The notes: a model not told the origin generated them from the sequence alone. 64,000 nucleotides of DNA from Candidatus Hoaglandella endobia (GCF_900044015.1 NZ_LN999835.1:564222-628221); one strand, 5' to 3'. Counted from the first letter of the stretch, positions 1-10,256 are shown. Program-made: numbers and translations.

Positions 1-322
1 CGCGTTTTTGCAGATATTCACCTAGAGCACATTGCCACTTATGTTTTAGTTCTTCCGGTACTTCTGCATAGCCGTAGCCAGGCAAATCGACCAATCTTAT
101 ACCTGGCTGAACCTCAAATAGATTTATCAATTGGGTACGTCCGGGTATTTTACTAGTTCTGGCCAGTGTTTTCTGATTAGTAAGAGTATTTAGAGCACTA
201 GATTTTCCGGCATTAGAACGTCCAGCGAACGCAATTTCGATACCTTTATCGATGGGCAGATGACGAATATTAGGCGCGTTTTTAACGAAACGTGTAATAT
301 GATAATTATAATTTTTAATCAA
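1..322 (-). CDS. engB: Ribosome biogenesis GTPase EngB/YsxC (partial, C-terminus outside window)
   Basis: Translating the minus strand from a TTG at 320-322 gives about 107 residues that align from residue 1 with E. coli YihA/EngB, a TrmE-Era-like GTPase needed for 50S subunit assembly. The G1 P-loop GRSNAGKS lies near residue 34 and the switch/G3 motif DLPGYG near residue 80. The protein runs off the window at base 1, so G4 and G5 cannot be checked. No in-frame ATG occurs near the alignment start, so TTG is chosen, with a weak AGGGA upstream. It diverges from typA across a 497-base spacer. In E. coli engB lies a few genes from typA (glnALG between), so those genes appear to have been deleted. 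Confidence 0.9.
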   Translation of the reverse strand, partial: MIKNYNYHITRFVKNAPNIRHLPIDKGIEIAFAGRSNAGKSSALNTLTNQKTLARTSKIPGRTQLINLFEVQPGIRLVDLPGYGYAEVPEELKHKWQCALGEYLQKR

Positions 323-819
323 TGATATTTTTCCCTGGTTATCGCCTGTTGCCTGCTAGTTATTAATACCGTTTATCTAAACAAATATATAGTTTTTTAG
401 CTTTGCTTACACCTCCACCTCACATCACTAATCAAGAGCATCAGTTATTACTTTAAAGGTTGTCTAGAGCCACACGGGGTCTAGAAAGCAACTTGCTGAA
501 ACGTATTTCGTTGAATAGAAAATTTCGGTTCAAATTAAAAAAATCAACTTATAAAAGCTCAAGCTATACTGACATTAGTCAACTGGTGTAAAAATCCAGG
601 CATCAGAGTTTAATGTGGTGTCTAATCCAGCTCTAGATTGATGAGACTAATTTATATCACTCTGTCAATAAGATGGCATATAGTGACTACACTTGTCAAG
701 TGTAGTCACAGTCTACGGAAACAATATATTTTGTACATTATTATAATTAAGCTATATTATAATTAAGCTCTAATAGATAGAGCTATCTTAAATGTAGGAG
801 AAGATTGTGAGGGAAGATT
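323..819. other. engB-typA divergent spacer with palindromes and repeats
   Basis: No gene is recognisable. It holds a perfect 13-bp inverted repeat around a single central base (683-695 and 697-709), a 16-bp-period repeat (740-755, 756-771) and a small perfect hairpin, AGCTCTA-5 nt-TAGAGCT, at 766-784 just before typA. A possible sigma-70 promoter for typA is TTGTAC at 731-736 and TATATT at 753-758 (16-bp spacer). The glnALG genes found here in relatives have left no trace I can identify. Confidence 0.5.
683..709. repeat. 27-nt near-perfect palindrome upstream of typA
   Basis: GTGACTACACTTG at 683-695 is the exact reverse complement of CAAGTGTAGTCAC at 697-709, around one central T. There is no T-run on either side, so a Rho-independent terminator is unlikely. 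It could be an operator, an RNA hairpin or a relic. Confidence 0.75.
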
Positions 820-2637
820 GTGATTGAAAATCTGCGTAATATCGCTATCATCGCGCATGTTGACCACGGTAAAACTACCCTGGTTGATAAATTATTGCAA
901 CAATCCGGTACTATCGACGACCGGAACGATGTAATTGAACGTGTGATGGACTCTAATTATTTGGAGAAAGAACGTGGGATTACTATCCTAGCTAAAAATA
1001 CTGCTATCAACTGGCACAACTACCGTATTAACATTGTTGACACCCCGGGACACGCAGACTTTGGCGGAGAAGTTGAACGTGTGATGTCCATGGTTGACTC
1101 GGTATTATTGTTGGTCGATGCTATGGATGGTCCAATGCCCCAAACCAGGTTCGTGACGCAAAAAGCTTTTGCTTATGGTCTAAAACCCATCGTAGTGATT
1201 AACAAAGTTGATCGATCTGGTGCGCGCCCAGATTGGGTAGTTAATCAGGTTTTTGATCTATTCGTTAATTTGGGAGCAACCGACGAGCAGCTAGATTTTC
1301 CAATCGTCTATACCTCAGCACTAAACGGTATAGCCGGTTTAGCGCATGAATGCATGGCCGAGGATATGACACCGCTTTTTGAAGCTATTATTAAACATGT
1401 CGAGTCGCCAAAGGTCGATGTTAACGGCCCATTTCAGCTGCAAATTTCCCAGCTTGATTATAACAGTTATGTCGGTGTGATCGGCATCGGCCGCATTAAA
1501 CGCGGCTCGATAAAACCAAATCAGAACGTAACCGTGGTTAATAGAGCAGGCAAACATCGCAACGGTAAAGTAGGGAAAATACTAGTCCATATGGGATTGC
1601 AGCGCATCGAGCATAAACTAGCAGAAGCTGGTGATATTATTGCGATTACTGGTTTAGGCGAGCTTAATATTTCCGATACGCTTTGCGATCCGTCACAGAT
1701 AGAAGCGCTACCTCCGCTGAACATAGATGAACCAACTGTTTCTATGCTATTTGGCGTCAATAACTCACCTTTTTGCGGTAAAGAAGGTAAATTTGTGACT
1801 TCGCGTCAGATCCTAGAACGTTTAAATAAAGAGCTAGTGCACAATATGGCATTGCGTGTTGAAGAGACCAACGATCCAGATACTTTCCGCGTTTCGGGGC
1901 GCGGCGAACTACACCTATCGGTGCTAATTGAGAACATGCGTCGTGAAGGTTTTGAAATTGCCGTTTCACGTCCAAAAGTTATTTTTCGCACAGTTGATGG
2001 CGTCAAGCAAGAGCCGTTTGAATTGGTTACGCTAGATATTGAAGATCAGCATCAAGGTATGGTTATGGAAGCAATGGGCCTTCGTAAAGGCGAAATGCGC
2101 GGTATGATGCTCCCAAACGGGAAAGGACGTATTCGTCTAGATTACATTATCCCCAGTAGAGGATTAATTGGTTTCCGTACTAGTTTCTTAACAATGACCT
2201 CAGGTACTGGTCTGCTGTACTCTACCTTTAGCCATTATAGCGATGTGCGCCCAGGTGAAATTGGCCAACGTCAGAACGGCGTGCTGATCTCTAATGGTCA
2301 AGGTAAAGCTGTGGCTTACGCACTTTATAGCCTACAAGATCGTGGCCGTCTTTTTTTGGGACACGGCGCGGAAGTTTACGAAGGTCAGATCATTGGCATT
2401 CATACCCGTTCTAATGATCTAACGGTAAACTGTTTAACTGGTAAGAAACTGACTAACATGCGTGCCTCAGGAACTGACGAAGCAACTACCTTAGTGCCGG
2501 CAATAAAAATGTCGCTGGAGCAGGCGTTGGAATTTATCGATGATGACGAGTTAGTTGAAGTTACACCACAGTCGTTACGGCTACGCAAGCGCTATTTGAC
2601 CGAAAACGAGCGTAAACGCGCCAGCCGTAACTACTAG
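820..2637 (+). CDS. typA: Ribosome-associated translational GTPase TypA/BipA
   Basis: 605 residues (E. coli BipA 607), collinear throughout. It is an EF-G/LepA-type GTPase acting on the ribosome in 50S assembly and stress or cold adaptation. G1 AHVDHGKT is at 12-19, G3 DTPGH at 74-78 and G4 NKVD at 128-131. Domain II, the EF-G-like domain V and the BipA-specific C-terminal domain follow. The start is GTG at 820, preceded by GAGGG at 809-813. The first residues [20 protein letters not shown] match E. coli MIEKLRNIAI. A 13-bp near-perfect tandem repeat (800-812/813-825) spans the start region, so an out-of-frame GTG decoy sits at 807. The gene is single, with no operon partner. Confidence 0.97.
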   Translation: MIENLRNIAIIAHVDHGKTTLVDKLLQQSGTIDDRNDVIERVMDSNYLEKERGITILAKNTAINWHNYRINIVDTPGHADFGGEVERVMSMVDSVLLLVDAMDGPMPQTRFVTQKAFAYGLKPIVVINKVDRSGARPDWVVNQVFDLFVNLGATDEQLDFPIVYTSALNGIAGLAHECMAEDMTPLFEAIIKHVESPKVDVNGPFQLQISQLDYNSYVGVIGIGRIKRGSIKPNQNVTVVNRAGKHRNGKVGKILVHMGLQRIEHKLAEAGDIIAITGLGELNISDTLCDPSQIEALPPLNIDEPTVSMLFGVNNSPFCGKEGKFVTSRQILERLNKELVHNMALRVEETNDPDTFRVSGRGELHLSVLIENMRREGFEIAVSRPKVIFRTVDGVKQEPFELVTLDIEDQHQGMVMEAMGLRKGEMRGMMLPNGKGRIRLDYIIPSRGLIGFRTSFLTMTSGTGLLYSTFSHYSDVRPGEIGQRQNGVLISNGQGKAVAYALYSLQDRGRLFLGHGAEVYEGQIIGIHTRSNDLTVNCLTGKKLTNMRASGTDEATTLVPAIKMSLEQALEFIDDDELVEVTPQSLRLRKRYLTENERKRASRNY

Positions 2638-2900
2638 GACTACCGCGAATTTATGCAATAAGACTTAGAAAGTGACTTTCTACTTTCTTGTGTAGCTTAC
2701 TGACTGACTACTACAGATTAGGCTAATACACCAGAAGCTAAATCAAAAAAGGCAGCGTAAAATAAAACAATCTATAGTTTACCTCAAGTTTACTTGACCG
2801 ATATTTATACCGCGGCTGTCTATTTGCCGATAGATGGGCCGGTAAATTTTTGGCTACCGATTTAGTTTAACCAGCTGGCTTACACCTTAACTAAGGGAGG

Positions 2901-3164
2901 ATGAGCATGTATTATGTGCGTGTTCCGGAGACTGAACAAAAACTTCAGCAATGTTTCCAGTGTTGCTGGAAACTATTACGCAAGCCTTTGCATCAGCCGC
3001 CCGGATCAGAACGGGAGGCATACGATACTATCGCGTATCACAAGATGGTGATAGACGAGCAAGAAGAACCGGTAGCAGCAGTGGTAAGCCTTTATGTTAA
3101 GACCAATGAAGTATCAATACATTTTCTGGTATTGCATCAACTTTTGATGATCAAGCAATCATGA
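2901..3164 (+). pseudogene. fabY: N-terminal remnant of FabY/YiiD (GNAT domain largely deleted)
   Basis: The first ~75 of 87 residues align with the N-terminal part of E. coli YiiD (FabY, an acyltransferase with a GNAT and a hotdog domain). The alignment then jumps from the region matching SIRFMAVH directly to the segment matching FLMIKP. About 60 residues of the acetyltransferase core, including the acetyl-CoA loop, are missing. The frame ends at TGA 3162-3164, where a frameshift separates it from the following frame. A strong AAGGGAGG precedes ATG 2901. This half is very unlikely to be an active acetyltransferase. It overlaps the next frame by ATGA. Confidence 0.8.
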
Positions 3165-3682
3165 TTATGGACGATATTATTCATCGACCAGATTGGTGCA
3201 GCCAGTTACAACAGGCTTGGTATCAGCATATTTCGCTTAGTAAAAAAATGGGCATACGTATCAGTCAGTATACCGGCAAAAAGTTTATGACTACCATGCC
3301 GGAAATCGGTAACCAGAATCCACACCATACGCTATTCGCCGGTAGTTTATTTACGTTAGCAACCTTAACAGGTTGGGGATTAATTTGGTTGCTGCTGCGT
3401 GAGCGCCAACTTAGCGGAACTATAATTTTAGCAGATGCGCATATTCGCTATATCAAACCGGTGATTGGCCAACCAGGAGCGGTTGCTGATTTAAGCTCGC
3501 TAGCTGGCGATTTAGACCGGCTAGCGCAGGGTAGTAAAGCGCGAATGCAGCTTGAAGTTGAATTATTTGGCAATAATACTAAAGGCGCTATTTTTAAAGG
3601 TGTCTACCTGGTTCTGCCGTCCTCTTTAAATATATCTCTCACAAGTAAACACACATGGTGCATGAGCCAACCGAAGCGGTAA
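3161..3682 (+). CDS. fabY: C-terminal hotdog (thioesterase-like) domain of FabY/YiiD as a separate frame
   Basis: 173 residues align with E. coli YiiD from DDILHRGDW to near the end, including the conserved segments [15 protein letters not shown] and GWGLIW...RER. This is the YiiD C-terminal hotdog-fold domain. It starts with ATG 3161 overlapping the stop of the upstream fragment (ATGA), which would allow translational coupling. The last ~20 residues diverge from E. coli. Either this is the downstream half of a dead gene or the surviving domain is still made as a stand-alone protein. The domain itself is uninterrupted, which keeps the second option open. Confidence 0.6.
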   Translation: MIMDDIIHRPDWCSQLQQAWYQHISLSKKMGIRISQYTGKKFMTTMPEIGNQNPHHTLFAGSLFTLATLTGWGLIWLLLRERQLSGTIILADAHIRYIKPVIGQPGAVADLSSLAGDLDRLAQGSKARMQLEVELFGNNTKGAIFKGVYLVLPSSLNISLTSKHTWCMSQPKR

Positions 3683-3778
3683 GACACTTAATCTATCTCC
3701 TATAACAACAAACAGATAAATTGCCATCGCTGCTTTGATCTTTCACAGTATAGGTACGCGACCGTGGGAGACATGTTT

Positions 3779-5863
3779 TTAGATAAAAGTATAACGCATA
3801 TTTTTAGGTCTCCAGCGCTCAATTAATGCTTGCTCCAAGGCAGGATAATGTTGATGGATATGTCGCGATAATCGCTGCACCTCAGGAATCATCTCATGAT
3901 CGCGCGACAAATCAGCTACTTTAAATTCAAAGTTGCCGGTTTGACGAGTGCCTAGTAGCTCGCCAGGGCCGCGGAGCTCTAAATCTTGTTGGGCAATAAT
4001 AAAGCCATCGTTACTATCGCGCAGCACCTTTAGACGCAAATATGCTATTTTGCTAAGTGGAGATTGATATAGCAAAACACAGTGTGAGGATACTGCGCCG
4101 CGGCCAACACGACCACGTAGCTGATGCAACTGAGCGAGCCCTAGACGCTCAGGATTTTCGATAATTATCAGGCTAGCATTGGGCACATCGATGCCAACTT
4201 CTATAACTGTAGTAGCTACCAAGAGATGCACTTTACCGGCCTTAAAAGTTTGCATTAGCTGCTGTTTATCCTCTTCCTTGAGGCGGCCGTGCACCAGCCC
4301 AATTTGCAGTTCGGGCAGAGCATGTACTAATTTTTTCCAGGTATGCTCTGCTGCTTGCACTTCCAGCAATTCTGATTCCTCAATCAAAGTGCAAACCCAA
4401 TAAGCCTGACGTTGTTCCTTCAGGCAGGCTTGGCGAACGCGCTGAATAACCTCCTCACGTCGTGTATTAGGAATAACTACCGTGGTTACTGGCGTTCTTC
4501 CCGGCAGTATCTCATCTATTACCGAGGTATCTAGGTTGGCGTAAGTTGTCATTGCGAGGGTACGCGGAATTGGCGTTGCGGTCATGATTAGCTGATGTGG
4601 ATAAAATCCCTGAGTAAAACCTTTTTTCCAAAAAGCCAGTCGCTGATGAACACCAAAACGATGTTGTTCGTCGATAATCACTAGCGCCAACCCAGCAAAA
4701 TGTACCTGAGCCTGAAAAATTGCGTGCGTGCCGACCACCAGCGCCACTAGGCCATTGGCGATAGCCTCCTGCTGGGCTTGTCGCGCTTTTCTTTTCTGTT
4801 TACCGGCTAACCAACCTACTTCGATCCCAAGCGGCGCAAACCAGTTGCGAAAATTATGTGCATGTTGTTCAGCCAGTAGTTCGGTGGGCGCCATTAGCGC
4901 TACCTGTTTACCCTCACTAATGGCGCATAGCGCAGCTAATGCTGCTACCAGGGTTTTGCCTGCGCCGACATCGCCCTGTACCAACCGCATCATTGGAACC
5001 TCTCTTGCCAGATCTTGATTGATTTCTTCAACCACGCGGCTCTGTGCCCTAGTCGGAGCAAAGGGCAGCGCGGCAATAAAACGCTTTGTAAGGTCGGAAT
5101 CTGCCTGCAACGGTAGGGCGCGATCTTTTTTCCTCCCAGCACGGACTGCTAACATACTTAGATTATATGCTAATAGTTCTTCGAAAATTAGTCTGCGTTG
5201 TGCTGGGTGATATCCAAGAACCAGATTATCCAAAGTTATTTCTGGTGGCGGACGGTGCAGTAGACGTAAAGCATCAGATAGACTCATTATTTTATAACGA
5301 CATTCCTGTGGTAATAGTTCAGGAACTAGCATGTCTACTAGTTTCAATGCCTGATCGATAGTATTACGCAGTGTTGCCTGCCTGAGCCCATCGGTGGTAG
5401 GATAAACTGGAGTCAGCGAGGCGGCAAGCTTATTATTACTCTGGCTACTCTCGTTGATAATATGATACTCGGGGTGGATTATTTCGCTGCCTTGCTTGCC
5501 GTGGCGGATTTCGCCATAGACAGTTACCAACTTTCCGTTAGCAAAGTTCTTTTTCATGGCCGCGTTAAAATTGAAGAAACGCAAAGTCAAGATACCGCTA
5601 TCGTCGCACAGACGGCATGTAAGCATGCGTTTGCGGCTAAAACTAATCTCGCTGTTGAGTACCTTTCCCTGTATAGTAACCGTCATACCAGGCAAGGCCT
5701 CATCTATGGGATAAAGTTTAGTCCGATCTTCATAGCGGATTGGAAGATAAAAGAGAAGATCTTGCAAATTTTTCAGCCCAATTCGTGCAAATTTGCTGAC
5801 TATACTCGGCCCAACCCCTGATAATGTATTCAGCGGAATTGAGTTTAACAAGCGGCCTTTCAT
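3779..5863 (-). CDS. recG: ATP-dependent DNA helicase RecG
   Basis: 694 residues (E. coli 693). This branch-migrating helicase remodels stalled forks and Holliday junctions. The N-terminal wedge/OB domain is followed by Walker A GDVGAGKT at 297-304, a Walker B DEQH at 398-401 in IIDEQHRFG, the TAT motif (MTATPIPRT) and motif VI around QLRGRVGRG. In E. coli it ends the gmk-rpoZ-spoT-trmH-recG run. Here the same order is kept on the minus strand, but spoT is a pseudogene and trmH is absent. The upstream neighbour is therefore dead and the gene probably needs its own promoter in the spoT remnant. Confidence 0.97.
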   Translation of the reverse strand: MKGRLLNSIPLNTLSGVGPSIVSKFARIGLKNLQDLLFYLPIRYEDRTKLYPIDEALPGMTVTIQGKVLNSEISFSRKRMLTCRLCDDSGILTLRFFNFNAAMKKNFANGKLVTVYGEIRHGKQGSEIIHPEYHIINESSQSNNKLAASLTPVYPTTDGLRQATLRNTIDQALKLVDMLVPELLPQECRYKIMSLSDALRLLHRPPPEITLDNLVLGYHPAQRRLIFEELLAYNLSMLAVRAGRKKDRALPLQADSDLTKRFIAALPFAPTRAQSRVVEEINQDLAREVPMMRLVQGDVGAGKTLVAALAALCAISEGKQVALMAPTELLAEQHAHNFRNWFAPLGIEVGWLAGKQKRKARQAQQEAIANGLVALVVGTHAIFQAQVHFAGLALVIIDEQHRFGVHQRLAFWKKGFTQGFYPHQLIMTATPIPRTLAMTTYANLDTSVIDEILPGRTPVTTVVIPNTRREEVIQRVRQACLKEQRQAYWVCTLIEESELLEVQAAEHTWKKLVHALPELQIGLVHGRLKEEDKQQLMQTFKAGKVHLLVATTVIEVGIDVPNASLIIIENPERLGLAQLHQLRGRVGRGAVSSHCVLLYQSPLSKIAYLRLKVLRDSNDGFIIAQQDLELRGPGELLGTRQTGNFEFKVADLSRDHEMIPEVQRLSRHIHQHYPALEQALIERWRPKNMRYTFI

Positions 5864-5913
5864 AACTTATAAAGTATAATTTATGCGGTATAAATGCGGT
5901 TTTTGGTTGTTAG

Positions 5914-7353
5914 TCAAATAAATTTACCACAACAAATAATGTACCATAAACTATAGATCCTATCTATATTTCGACTTTGAATATTGGCATTAGCAGCGTT
6001 AATCAACGTGTTGAGGTTAGACCTTATTTCCTGGCAGTTGAACATATTAACCTTTATCTTTGCAAAAAAAATTCCTGATAGCTTATTACTTTCCACTTAT
6101 TTATTGACATAAACATATCCGGTTCTTTTGTATAGCCTAAGATATTGCAGGCTGATCTAGGGTGCATTAATACCCTAGTAAATGATTCAGATAATTGGGT
6201 GAACAGGAATTAGACGGCAATATTTAGCAAATATAATTATACCTTCGACACCTTTAATCGGTAGGTTATAAGTACCTGCGATTTTTAAAAAAATTAACCA
6301 ATATTCATGTATATTTTTTCTTGATTACCACGCTCATGGAGTTACGAAAATCGATCTCCTCCACTAGGAGATACTCAAAAGTGCCCAATTTTATTTTATC
6401 TAGCTGGCATTGTATATTCTTTGTCTGGAGCGCTGCTATTTTGCAGCGGATTTGAGTGCGTGCTTTAGCAATAACGACAAAATTTAACCAATTGGCATCT
6501 GGCCTAGTACCCGATAGCAGGTATCTCACTGACGATTACCTGAAAAAATAAATATCCATAATGGAGTGGAAACGCCGTTCTCTCAAGTGCATCTTGCTAG
6601 TAGATGGAATATGATGGAATATGGATGCTTTTCCAGCCCACTGACGCGGCAGGAGATACCAGCTTCGATTAAGCTAATTTTTATTTCATCAATGATTGTT
6701 TTGATTATTTCTTTGCGGTTACCGCGCTCCACTTTGACAATTTCTTTAATTACTCGATACCTAGTAGGGTACAGCGCCTCAAATCCTAACTCTTCCAGCT
6801 CGGTTTAAATGATGAATACCAAGCCGGTGGGCTAACAGACTGTAGATTTCGAGTGTTTCGCCGTGCTATGCGGCGCCGTTTATCCGGCCTTAGTGCCCTA
6901 ACGTACGCATATTATGTATGGGTTCGGTCGGCCAGTTTAATAAGCACAACGCGGATATCTTGTACCATCGCCATGAACATTTTACGAAAGTTTTCTGTTT
7001 GTGCTTCTTTTTTTATCGCGAAACTTAAGCTTATCAAGTTTTGACACACCTTCCACCAATGCTGCGACGCTCTTACCAAACAGCTGTACAGCTGTTCCAT
7101 ATCCTGATAAGTTATGGGGGTATCTTCGATGACGTCATGCAGCAGCGCTGCTATCAATGTCTTATGATCACGTATCTTGGCTAGAATACAGGCTACCGCT
7201 ACAGGATGGGGTTATATAAGGCTCACCACTAAACCTAGTCTGGCCTTCGTGCTTATCATGGGCGACAATATACGCCTTTTGGAGGAGTTTTATTTGATCC
7301 TCTGGCAGATAGCGTTGGATCAGAAAATGTAGATTTTTTAGGAAGTAACCTGA
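5914..7353 (-). pseudogene. spoT: spoT pseudogene ((p)ppGpp synthetase/hydrolase), fragmented with a large central deletion
   Basis: Minus-strand pieces align in order with E. coli SpoT. The N-terminus around 7344 shows LIQRYLPEDQIK, followed by GEPYIT. The hydrolase HD region (7157-6912) shows ALLHDVIEDTP and later VQDIRVVLIKLADRTH. The piece at about 6900-6560 includes LAHRLGIHH-like and LEELGFEALYP-like stretches. At about 6510 the text jumps from the match to CYRVLGQM straight to the match to AWLNFVV, removing the synthetase core and most of the TGS domain. The last pieces (6500-5914) match the helical and ACT C-terminus (FVVIAKARTQIR; IKVNMFN). Several stops and frame changes interrupt it. 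Position between rpoZ and recG agrees with the ancestral operon. trmH has left nothing visible. Confidence 0.93.
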
Positions 7354-7425
7354 TGATGTTAACGGCCGCCTGCAGCGGGTTTTTTTTATTGCTGCTCTTA
7401 GCGAGCTAAATAGTACACAACTTAA

Positions 7426-7632
7426 TTAGTAATCAAGCCTTACTTGATGATTAGTAATCAAGCCTTCTTCGATTTCTCGTAGGGCTAGAACAGTACATTT
7501 ATCATTTTCTTCTGTAATTAATAGATCTTTGTTGCTAATCTGTATCTGCCGCGCGCGCCGCGCAGCAACTAACACCAAATCAAAACGGTTGCCAATTTTT
7601 TCGACGGCATTTTGTACAGTTATACGTGCCAT
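7426..7632 (-). CDS. rpoZ: RNA polymerase omega subunit, C-terminally shortened
   Basis: 68 residues; E. coli omega has 91. Residues 1-60 align closely ([20 protein letters not shown], then [10 protein letters not shown]). Omega binds the beta-prime C-terminus and helps RNAP assembly. The missing ~25 residues are the mobile, poorly conserved tail, so the core fold should be intact. The shortening coincides with a 16-bp direct repeat (7426-7441 and 7451-7466, period 25) that puts a TAA in frame. A relic of the old tail (LQAAVNII-like) can be read near 7360-7390. It lies 65 bases downstream of gmk in the same operon, ahead of the dead spoT. Confidence 0.92.
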   Translation of the reverse strand: MARITVQNAVEKIGNRFDLVLVAARRARQIQISNKDLLITEENDKCTVLALREIEEGLITNHQVRLDY

Positions 7633-7697
7633 ATGTGAGCTACTCCCAAAATAAATAATTAAATTTTATGCTCCAAAATATTATACTAAGAACTATA

Positions 7698-8324
7698 TTA
7701 GTCTACCATCAATTTATTGATTAATACTTTATAGTATATTTTTTGACACTCCAGGCGCAGTCTTTCTGCCTGAATAATGGTCTTTAAATCAAGCAAGGCA
7801 GTATTAAAGTCGTCATTAATGATTAAATAATCATACTCCGTAAGGTGGGTCATTTCGTTAACCGCTTGCGCCATGCGCCGAGCGATAACTTCCTCGCTAT
7901 CTTGACCGCGTCTGCGCAGACGGCAATTTAGTTCTTTTTTAGACGGTGGCAAAATAAATATACTATACGTTTTAGGTATTTTACGACGGATCTGCTGCGC
8001 GCCTTGCCAATCTATATCGAGCAATACATCAACACCAGTAGCTAGTATTTGCTCAATAGTTTTCCGTGCTGTACCGTAATAATTGCCAAATACTTTGGCA
8101 TATTCGAGAAAGGCATTTACACTTATCATACGTTCGAATTCGGCTACCGACACGAAAAAATAGTGTTGACCATTAGTTTCTTCTGGCCGCATGGTTCGGG
8201 TAGTATGGGAAATAGATAATTGTATATTATACAGTTGTTGATTATTAAGTAATGCTTTGATCAGGCTGGACTTTCCCGCGCCACTCGGGGCTGAAACAAT
8301 ATATAGATTACTTGGAATTATCAT
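7698..8324 (-). CDS. gmk: Guanylate kinase
   Basis: 208 residues (E. coli 207). It phosphorylates GMP to GDP in the cytoplasm. The P-loop SGAGKSS lies at 14-20. GMP-binding residues are in the [20 protein letters not shown] region (about 39-58), and the lid segment [14 protein letters not shown] follows near 135. It is the first gene of the gmk-rpoZ pair, read leftward. Upstream lies a serC remnant on the opposite strand. Confidence 0.97.
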   Translation of the reverse strand: MIIPSNLYIVSAPSGAGKSSLIKALLNNQQLYNIQLSISHTTRTMRPEETNGQHYFFVSVAEFERMISVNAFLEYAKVFGNYYGTARKTIEQILATGVDVLLDIDWQGAQQIRRKIPKTYSIFILPPSKKELNCRLRRRGQDSEEVIARRMAQAVNEMTHLTEYDYLIINDDFNTALLDLKTIIQAERLRLECQKIYYKVLINKLMVD

Positions 8325-8417
8325 GAAATAATCAGTTGATTTTAACAGTTAGATAATAAAATAATAACAATTTATACTAAATTTAGTTTAACTGTTTTCT
8401 TAAAATAAAAGTGATCA

Positions 8418-8816
8418 TTTTCAGCGTTATTTATGCTGCAGTACAGAAAATATTGGTCCAGCCGAGTTAACACTAGTGATCGTACGTGAAGATTTATTAG
8501 GTCGAGCATGTAAGTCGCTGCTATCGACACTTGAATATCATAATTAACGAAAGATATGTTTTGCAACACCATCGCCACTTCTAACCGTTTACGTATGAAT
8601 GTGCTGTATCAATTGGCTGATAGCAAAATGAATGCATTATTTTTGCAAATATACTTGTCTTTAGTCGCCGGTTTGCTCTAAAAGGGCATCAAGAAGTGGT
8701 AGGTGTGGTATGTGGGCCTCGACACAACGCGTCCTTCCTACCTTACCTTTGGTAGGCATGCAGGCATTAGTCGATTTGATGAAACTCCCCCTTAACTCAT
8801 CCTGTCGGTAGCTTCG
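8418..8816 (+). pseudogene. serC: serC pseudogene (phosphoserine aminotransferase), 3' remnant
   Basis: Plus-strand fragments align in order with the C-terminal half of E. coli SerC. SVIYAAVQK matches GVIYAGAQK at 8418-8445. After a frame change, NIGPAELTLVIVREDLLG matches NIGPAGLTIVIVREDLLG. A deletion then leads to RMNVLYQLADSKMNALFL (about 8593-8650), which matches RMNVPFQLADSALDKLFL. The piece with KGH and MWAST...GMQALVDLM (8690-8785) matches LKGHR...GMRAS...GVKALTDFM. Stops and frameshifts break it repeatedly, and the 5' half is gone. It sits directly upstream of aroA exactly as in E. coli serC-aroA. Loss removes this enzyme of serine and pyridoxal-phosphate synthesis, unless a copy exists elsewhere. 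Confidence 0.92.
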
Positions 8817-8900
8817 AGTTGGCCGTTTATAATCTTTTCTGGATTGTATTATAATTACCTAATACTCTCTCTAATTTAGAGAATTTATTTACTGGAGAAA

Positions 8901-10199
8901 ATGTTTCATATGCAGGAGTTCCTGACTATCAATCCCATCAAACACGTTGATGGTACCCTCAATCTGCCGGGTTCCAAGAGCATTTCCAACCGCGCCCTCT
9001 TGCTAGCAGCGCAGGCATCTGGCACTACGCGGTTAACCAATTTACTCGATAGCGATGATGTACGCCATATGCTAACAGCCCTAGGCCAACTAGGCGTTAC
9101 CTACCGACTCTCGGCTGATCACCATAGCTGTGAAATCGACGGTCTCGGTGGTCCGTTACGCGCAGAAGAAGCACTAACACTCTTTCTCGGCAACGCTGGC
9201 ACAGCTATGCGCCCGCTGACCGCCGCGCTATGCCTGCAGGCGCGCGATGTAACTGTTACTGGTGAACCGCGTATGAAAGAGCGTCCTATTGGACATCTAG
9301 TGGATGCGCTACGTCAAGGCGGGGCGCAAATCGATTACTTAGGTAAAGATCATTATCCCCCGTTGAGGTTGCACGGTGGATTCCAGGGCGGCGACATCAC
9401 CGTAGATTGCAGTGTCTCTAGTCAGTTTCTAACCTCTATATTAATGATGGCGCCGCTGGCACCTCAAGATAGCCGTATTATTATAAAAGGTGCACTGGTG
9501 TCCCAGCCGTATATTGCTATTACTTTAGCGCTTATGAAAAGTTTCGGTATTGAAATCCATCACGATAATTACCGCGTGTTTTATATCACTAGCGGCAGAG
9601 TCTATTGCTCCCCAGGGGACTATCTAGTAGAAGGAGATGCATCAAGCGCTTCATACTTTTTGGCGGCAGCAGCAATTCGTGGAGGTACCGTGCGCGTAAC
9701 AGGAATCAGTCGCCATAGTGTACAGGGTGATATAAATTTTGCCGATGTCTTAGAAAAAATGGGTGCTACCATTAACTGGGGCGATAATTTTATTGAATGC
9801 ACGCGATGCACGCTACACGCTATCGATATGGATATGAACTCTATACCAGATGCTGCGATGACTATTGCCACTACCGCGTTATTCACTAACGGTGGTACTA
9901 CCACGTTACGCAATATTTATAACTGGCGGGTTAAGGAAACAGATCGACTGGCAGCAATGTCTACCGAACTACGTAAAGTTGGTGCTACTGTCATCGAGGG
10001 AAAAGATTATCTATCAATTACACCACCATCGAAACTGATCGATGCACGCATTGATACCTATAATGACCATCGTATGGCGATGTGCTTCGCACTGGTAGCA
10101 CTATCTGATACGCCAGTGACGATTAAAAATCCGCAGTGTACCCATAAAACTTTTCCGGACTTTTTTATAAGGCTGGCGTCGTTAAGTCAGTCCGCCTAA
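8901..10199 (+). CDS. aroA: 3-phosphoshikimate 1-carboxyvinyltransferase (EPSP synthase)
   Basis: 432 residues (E. coli 427). It transfers the enolpyruvyl group from PEP to shikimate-3-phosphate on the way to chorismate. PGSKS is at 23-27, the PEP-site loop GNAGTAMRP at 97-105 (class I form) and the KETDRLAAM segment near 346. The start is ambiguous. ATG 8901 is only 3 nt after GGAG (8894-8897), while ATG 8910 aligns with the E. coli start and would give 429 residues. The former partner serC is a pseudogene directly upstream. cmk follows after 57 bases. Confidence 0.97.
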   Translation: MFHMQEFLTINPIKHVDGTLNLPGSKSISNRALLLAAQASGTTRLTNLLDSDDVRHMLTALGQLGVTYRLSADHHSCEIDGLGGPLRAEEALTLFLGNAGTAMRPLTAALCLQARDVTVTGEPRMKERPIGHLVDALRQGGAQIDYLGKDHYPPLRLHGGFQGGDITVDCSVSSQFLTSILMMAPLAPQDSRIIIKGALVSQPYIAITLALMKSFGIEIHHDNYRVFYITSGRVYCSPGDYLVEGDASSASYFLAAAAIRGGTVRVTGISRHSVQGDINFADVLEKMGATINWGDNFIECTRCTLHAIDMDMNSIPDAAMTIATTALFTNGGTTTLRNIYNWRVKETDRLAAMSTELRKVGATVIEGKDYLSITPPSKLIDARIDTYNDHRMAMCFALVALSDTPVTIKNPQCTHKTFPDFFIRLASLSQSA

Positions 10200-10256
10200 G
10201 CAAAATTAATTAACGTTTTAATTAAGTAAAAGTAGGTAAAGAATAAGGATAAGGCA

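Noticed and set aside
5462..5821. A 119-codon frame antisense to the recG start
   Set aside because: It is a shadow of the conserved RecG N-terminal domain.
8372..8578. A 68-codon minus-strand frame between gmk and aroA
   Set aside because: The opposite strand of the same DNA is a clear serC relic; the frame is accidental.
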